DNA of 64,000 nt, taken from positions 70,223,980-70,287,979 of the forward strand of contig CP136063.1 in the NCBI GenBank assembly GCA_032622095.1, in the 5' to 3' direction. This document shows positions 60,560-64,000 of the stretch, piece after piece. This DNA comes from Siphonodentalium dalli. Its lineage: Eukaryota > Mollusca > Scaphopoda > Gadilida > Siphonodentaliidae. The position numbers and the translations under genes are program-made. Under the pieces are notes generated by a model that had not been told where the DNA came from, did not search any database, and was given only the letters and a program-made list of their open reading frames with translations. Each line of letters starts with the position of its first letter. The first letter of the stretch is position 1.

Positions 60560-61201
60560 CTAGCAGGTGGATCCGACTTCGTCCGGGCTGTTTCCCCTCT
60601 GATTTTCGGCGAATTGCGCGATTTGACCTTGAATTGTCCATTTTGAAGGTCAAGGTGAGGTGGGGTCACGATTTGACCTGTCCAAAACACTGCCCGGACA
60701 AAAGTACCCGACAAAAGTACCCGTCGAAATCCACCCGGTTTTACCCGATTTGACCTCGAATTGATCATTTTGAAGGTCAAGGTCAGGTCGGGGTCACGAC
60801 TCGACCCGTCCAAAACACCCAGTGGACAAAAGTAACCCACGTATCAAATTTCGTCGAAATCCCATCAAAATTCGTGATTTGACCTTGAATTGACCCGATT
60901 TCAAGGTCAAGGTCACGTCGCACGGGCAAACGAATAGGCTTACGACACTTCCCATACGAAAGTATCCCCATACACTAATGTTCATCGAAATCCCGTGATA
61001 CTCGGGCGTTCGACCTCGAAATGACCCGATTTCAAGGTCACGGTCACGTCGCACGGGCAAATTAACAGGCCCATGCCAGTCCACGGCCGAAAATACCCCC
61101 ACATACCAAGTTTCATCGAAATCGGCTCGGCCGTTTTCGAGTCCATCGCGAACAGACAGACAGACAGACACACACACATATCTCCCAAAATATATAATAG
61201 A
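60560..61201 (+). repeat. AGGTCA-rich mosaic repeat, copy 2
   Basis: Direct tandem neighbour of copy 1, joined head-to-tail at atatataatagactagcaggtgg. Carries an extra acaaaagtacccg duplication near 60705. Ends with the same acagacagacag tract and tatataatagat. Confidence 0.8.
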
Positions 61202-61234
61202 TAAAATTGCATGCATGTTTTATAAGCAACATGT

Positions 61235-61260
61235 GTTGTTGTTGTTGTTGTTGTTGTTGT
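61235..61260 (+). repeat. (GTT)n microsatellite
   Basis: About nine GTT units just after copy 2 of the mosaic repeat. Confidence 0.9.
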
Positions 61261-61299
61261 AACTGGGGTCTTGGAAGAATGAGGATCATTATCATAAAT

Positions 61300-61715
61300 G
61301 TGTATGTTTTCAACTAAATGTTTTTTTTTTCAACTAACACGCATTCGGGGAGCGGTAGTTAAATCTAATATCTGGCAAACCGTTCACAATTTCTGTCGAA
61401 TTATTTCTAAATGTGATGTCCAGGTAACTACTGAGCCATGTGAATTATATAGTTGGTCAAATGTTGTTTATAAAAATATTTTATTACTATAAAATCGATG
61501 TTAATGCATGCGGAATTGCCTTTTTAAACCTAAAGACATCTGTAATAAATTAAACGATATCTCTGGGCAAAACTTTCAGTACAAGAATCAAATTGGGTCC
61601 CATTAAGATCAATTAGAAAAATGTTTGTAAAGTCGTTATCAAAAATATGTATTTTTTTCGACAAAAAACGTGTATGGGGAGGGGTAGGTAAAATCCAGAA
61701 TCTCGCAAACCATTT
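61300..61715 (+). repeat. Two diverged direct repeats of about 330 bp
   Basis: tttttttcaacta.cacgcattcggggagcgg...atctggcaaaccgttc near 61320-61390 resembles tttttttcgacaaaaaacgtgtatggggagggg...atctcgcaaaccatttt near 61647-61716. The second copy abuts the reverse transcriptase fragment that follows. Confidence 0.5.
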
Positions 61716-61973
61716 TGGAAACAAATCGGGGCAACTGATTTTGTTGCTGATGTTTTAAGCAATGGCTTCCACATTCCGTTCAATCAAAAGCCACCGCATG
61801 TGTATTTTCGCAACAGCCGTTCAGCTTTTGATGAGAAAGAATTTGTTGAGTGGGAGATTACTGATCTCTTGCGAAAACGACTAGTTGTTGAATGTCACGA
61901 GCAACCGTTTGTAGTTAATACGCTTTCGATCGCCACTCCGGCAGGCGAAAAGAAACATCTTATTCGGACATGA
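61692..61973 (+). pseudogene. Reverse transcriptase fragment, DIRS/gypsy type
   Basis: Open frame of 93 codons ending at TGA (61971-61973), with no good start codon. From about 61716 it shows the N-terminal RT pattern of DIRS- and gypsy-like retroelements: WKQIGATDFV, GFHIPF, NSRSAF, EFVEWEITDLL, then VVNTLSIATPAGEKKHLI. In intact elements the last segment continues into a conserved Leu-Asp-Leu-Arg stretch; here it is cut by the TGA two codons after LI. No upstream gag or downstream RNase H or integrase/recombinase was found. A short dead fragment. Confidence 0.6.
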
Positions 61974-62144
61974 GCTCACAATGGGTAAACTGTACAAACA
62001 TAATCGGAAGTCGCTTTCGCCAAGACGAAACATTCTATTTTTAGAACATAAATTCTACAGAATGATCAACACCATAAAAACAAGTTTTCAGACCGGATAG
62101 ACGGTTTCCATACAGCTGTAAACGTAAGTATAAATTGTACAGAC

Positions 62145-62402
62145 ACATTTGCCGATCGCAAGCGGGCTCCGTTTGAGTGAAGAACTCTTTGTTGTAGATA
62201 AAAACGGCCTTTGATCACGTCAATAAATAGTTTTCTCGCAAAAATTCCCTATTCAAATGTCATTTTAACACATATACAGCATCTGTCGGAAATCTCACTA
62301 TATTACGATGGAAAGACCGTTATGTGTGCAGCATATATTGACATCACCGTGGCTAGGGAGTACTCACAATCTGAAAGTAGAGACTGTTTATTTGGACGCT
62401 CC
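62145..62402 (+). repeat. Left member of a long inverted repeat pair
   Basis: Starts acatttgccgatcgcaag and ends gactgtttatttggac. The reverse complement, moderately diverged, occupies 63758-64000 and continues past the window end. Matching 60-odd codon frames in both members reflect this similarity, not a gene. Confidence 0.7.
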
Positions 62403-63757
62403 ACTCGTTAGTCTCTGTACGCCTAGTTGTGTACGACGACAATCACCAGTTGCGACTTTGTACGGGAATCGTACAGTAATGATATGGTCCTTTCGAAAGC
62501 TTTAAACATAACTATGTTTTCGTAATGTCACGCCATTGAACTTATAGAGTCTGCCTGCACCAAACATTTTAGCGACTTTTGTTCGACTCCGCAAGTAACA
62601 AAACTATATTGGGATATTGTGTTTACGTGGAAATTTAATTATAAAACAACAGGTCGTATGTGCATCATAGCCTTATATTTGAGGTGATGTGACGAAGGGG
62701 TCGTGACTTTGAGTGCCTCGTTGGGTAACACTACATGGATATCGACTGGCCAGTCCAGAAAACTCCAACAAGTGCTAGTTTCGAGTTCCACCGCATGGGT
62801 TGGAATTTTCCGGCAGAGACTTAGATACACGATTGGAGAGAATTATTCCCCAACCCACCCTGCCCATTGGTAGTTCGATTTAGATTCATATTGAAAACCC
62901 AAAACAACGGTGGGTAGATAGCGCTCGCACATCACAATGTCCCTATATACAGGACTATTTATATATGCCAACATTTTAGACACAGAGACTCCAATAAAAT
63001 CACATATGACCGCATAAGTAAACTTGACTAAGATATGTGTGGATAAGTCACACTGTGTCACAATTGGTACGACAATATTGCAATTGTCAATGTTCGTTAA
63101 CCGAAGAAACAACGATAGACCGTATTGTATGGTACACTGTGCCTAAATTTGTCTTCTGATCATAATATCGATCTGAAAAAGAGTGTTATGTACGGACGTT
63201 CTCCGTTAAGAGAGATGTCGATTTTGGTTGTACATGCATATTTCAGCTTCCTATCGCTTAAATCACTTCACTGATAACGAACATTCAAGCCTTGAGGTTT
63301 TGTTTTTTCATTCTACATTATTATGTTATGCTTACTTAATTTTATTTTAAATGCGTTAGTACTTATATTGAAAAGTTTCATCTCTTGAGTCGCCGGAAAA
63401 CTTGAGAAGTAATATGCATGATATGTATACATGTAGAGCAGCAGTCTTCAATTGCGTAGCTTTCTTTGCGATGAACTGCATCATGTAATTTAATAGTAAT
63501 GTCATACATATTAACATAGATCTCAAACATACTTAAAGATTTCAGCATGGTATCTGTTTAATAAGACAACATTTTGTCGAGAAATCGGAAAACGGATGTG
63601 GAACGGAGCAGTGCCTTCGCCGTGAGATTGAAGGAAAATAATGACCATCGGGAAGCGGAACACTTATAATAACTCATGATTTCGTCTTTGCACACAAATT
63701 CCATCATCAACAATTGACGTACATATTTTTGACAACTAGTGATCAGCAACCTAGTGG
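62403..63757. other. Region between the inverted repeats
   Basis: AT-rich. Frames of 63-89 codons on the minus strand show no recognisable domain. If the inverted repeats are transposon ends, this is the interior of a non-autonomous element. Confidence 0.4.
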
Positions 63758-64000
63758 GTGTCCAAACAAACAGTCTCTAATTTCAGATTGTGAATACACC
63801 CGAGCCAAGGTAATTGCCAACATAACGGCCTTTCCGTTGAGATATAGTGAGATTTCCGACAGATGCTGTATATGTGTTAAAATTACACTGGAATAGGGAA
63901 TTTTTGCGAAAAAATAATTGTTTGAAGTGACCAAAGGCCATTTTTATCTACAACAAAAAGTCCTTCACTCAAACGGAGCTCTCTTGCGATCGGCAAATGT
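63758..64000 (-). repeat. Right member of the long inverted repeat pair (runs off the window)
   Basis: Reverse complement of 62145-62402 with substitutions and small indels (cagcatctgtcggaaatctcactatat is shared). The last bases cggcaaatgt mirror acatttgccg at 62145, so the true end may lie outside. Confidence 0.7.

Noticed and set aside
60138-60653. 171-codon minus-strand frame with Cys- and Val-rich stretches
   Set aside because: It spans internal units of the AGGTCA-rich repeat and the acagacag tract; the same peptides reappear in scrambled frames in copy 2.

Overview
The window is non-coding, repeat-dominated eukaryotic DNA. Split exons with GT/AG borders, C2H2 zinc fingers, LINE and DIRS/gypsy-type reverse transcriptase fragments, tRNA-like SINE heads and many small inverted-repeat transposons point to an animal, most likely a marine invertebrate such as a mollusc. 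That placement is inference; nothing here is diagnostic of a species. There are no rRNA genes, CRISPR arrays or bacterial-type operons.

Positions 1-36144 are mainly one satellite with a monomer of about 167 bp and a variable G-tract in every unit. It runs forward from 1 to 18180, flips head-to-head at 18180/18181, and runs in reverse to 36144, interrupted at 23486-25805. A 0.65-kb TA-flanked non-autonomous transposon (MITE) with the terminal repeat GGTAGCAGTACACGATTTC occurs six times, always in or at the edge of the satellite. Three copies at 8943-12225 sit in the same monomer position and have been amplified as part of a higher-order repeat. Further higher-order repeats of about 1.16, 1.32, 1.48, 1.71 and 3.03 kb are visible. 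A non-satellite segment at 23846-25157 is partly duplicated at 36793-37551.

Positions 37552-42670 form a large palindrome with arms of about 2.5 kb and a 77-bp spacer. Each arm holds the same dead LINE ORF1-like gene with the same stop codons. The spacer contains a 25-bp piece of the satellite.

Positions 42671-51300 are the most gene-like part. There are phase-1 exons of a probable C-type-lectin-like gene on the minus strand (47814-44874), an intronless six-finger C2H2 protein at 49795-50445, and a possible one-finger coding exon at 50920-51108 on the minus strand. SINE heads and a 263-bp MITE lie among them.

Positions 52005-64000 are again repeats: a 1.43-kb family present twice, a Harbinger-like element with 53-bp terminal repeats, a LINE reverse transcriptase fragment that runs into a roughly 190-bp tandem array, a 0.52-kb MITE, two copies of an AGGTCA-rich mosaic repeat, a DIRS/gypsy-type reverse transcriptase fragment, and a pair of long inverted repeats reaching the window end. 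The genes do not form a common pathway; the main story is how satellite, MITEs and inverted duplications have shaped the locus.
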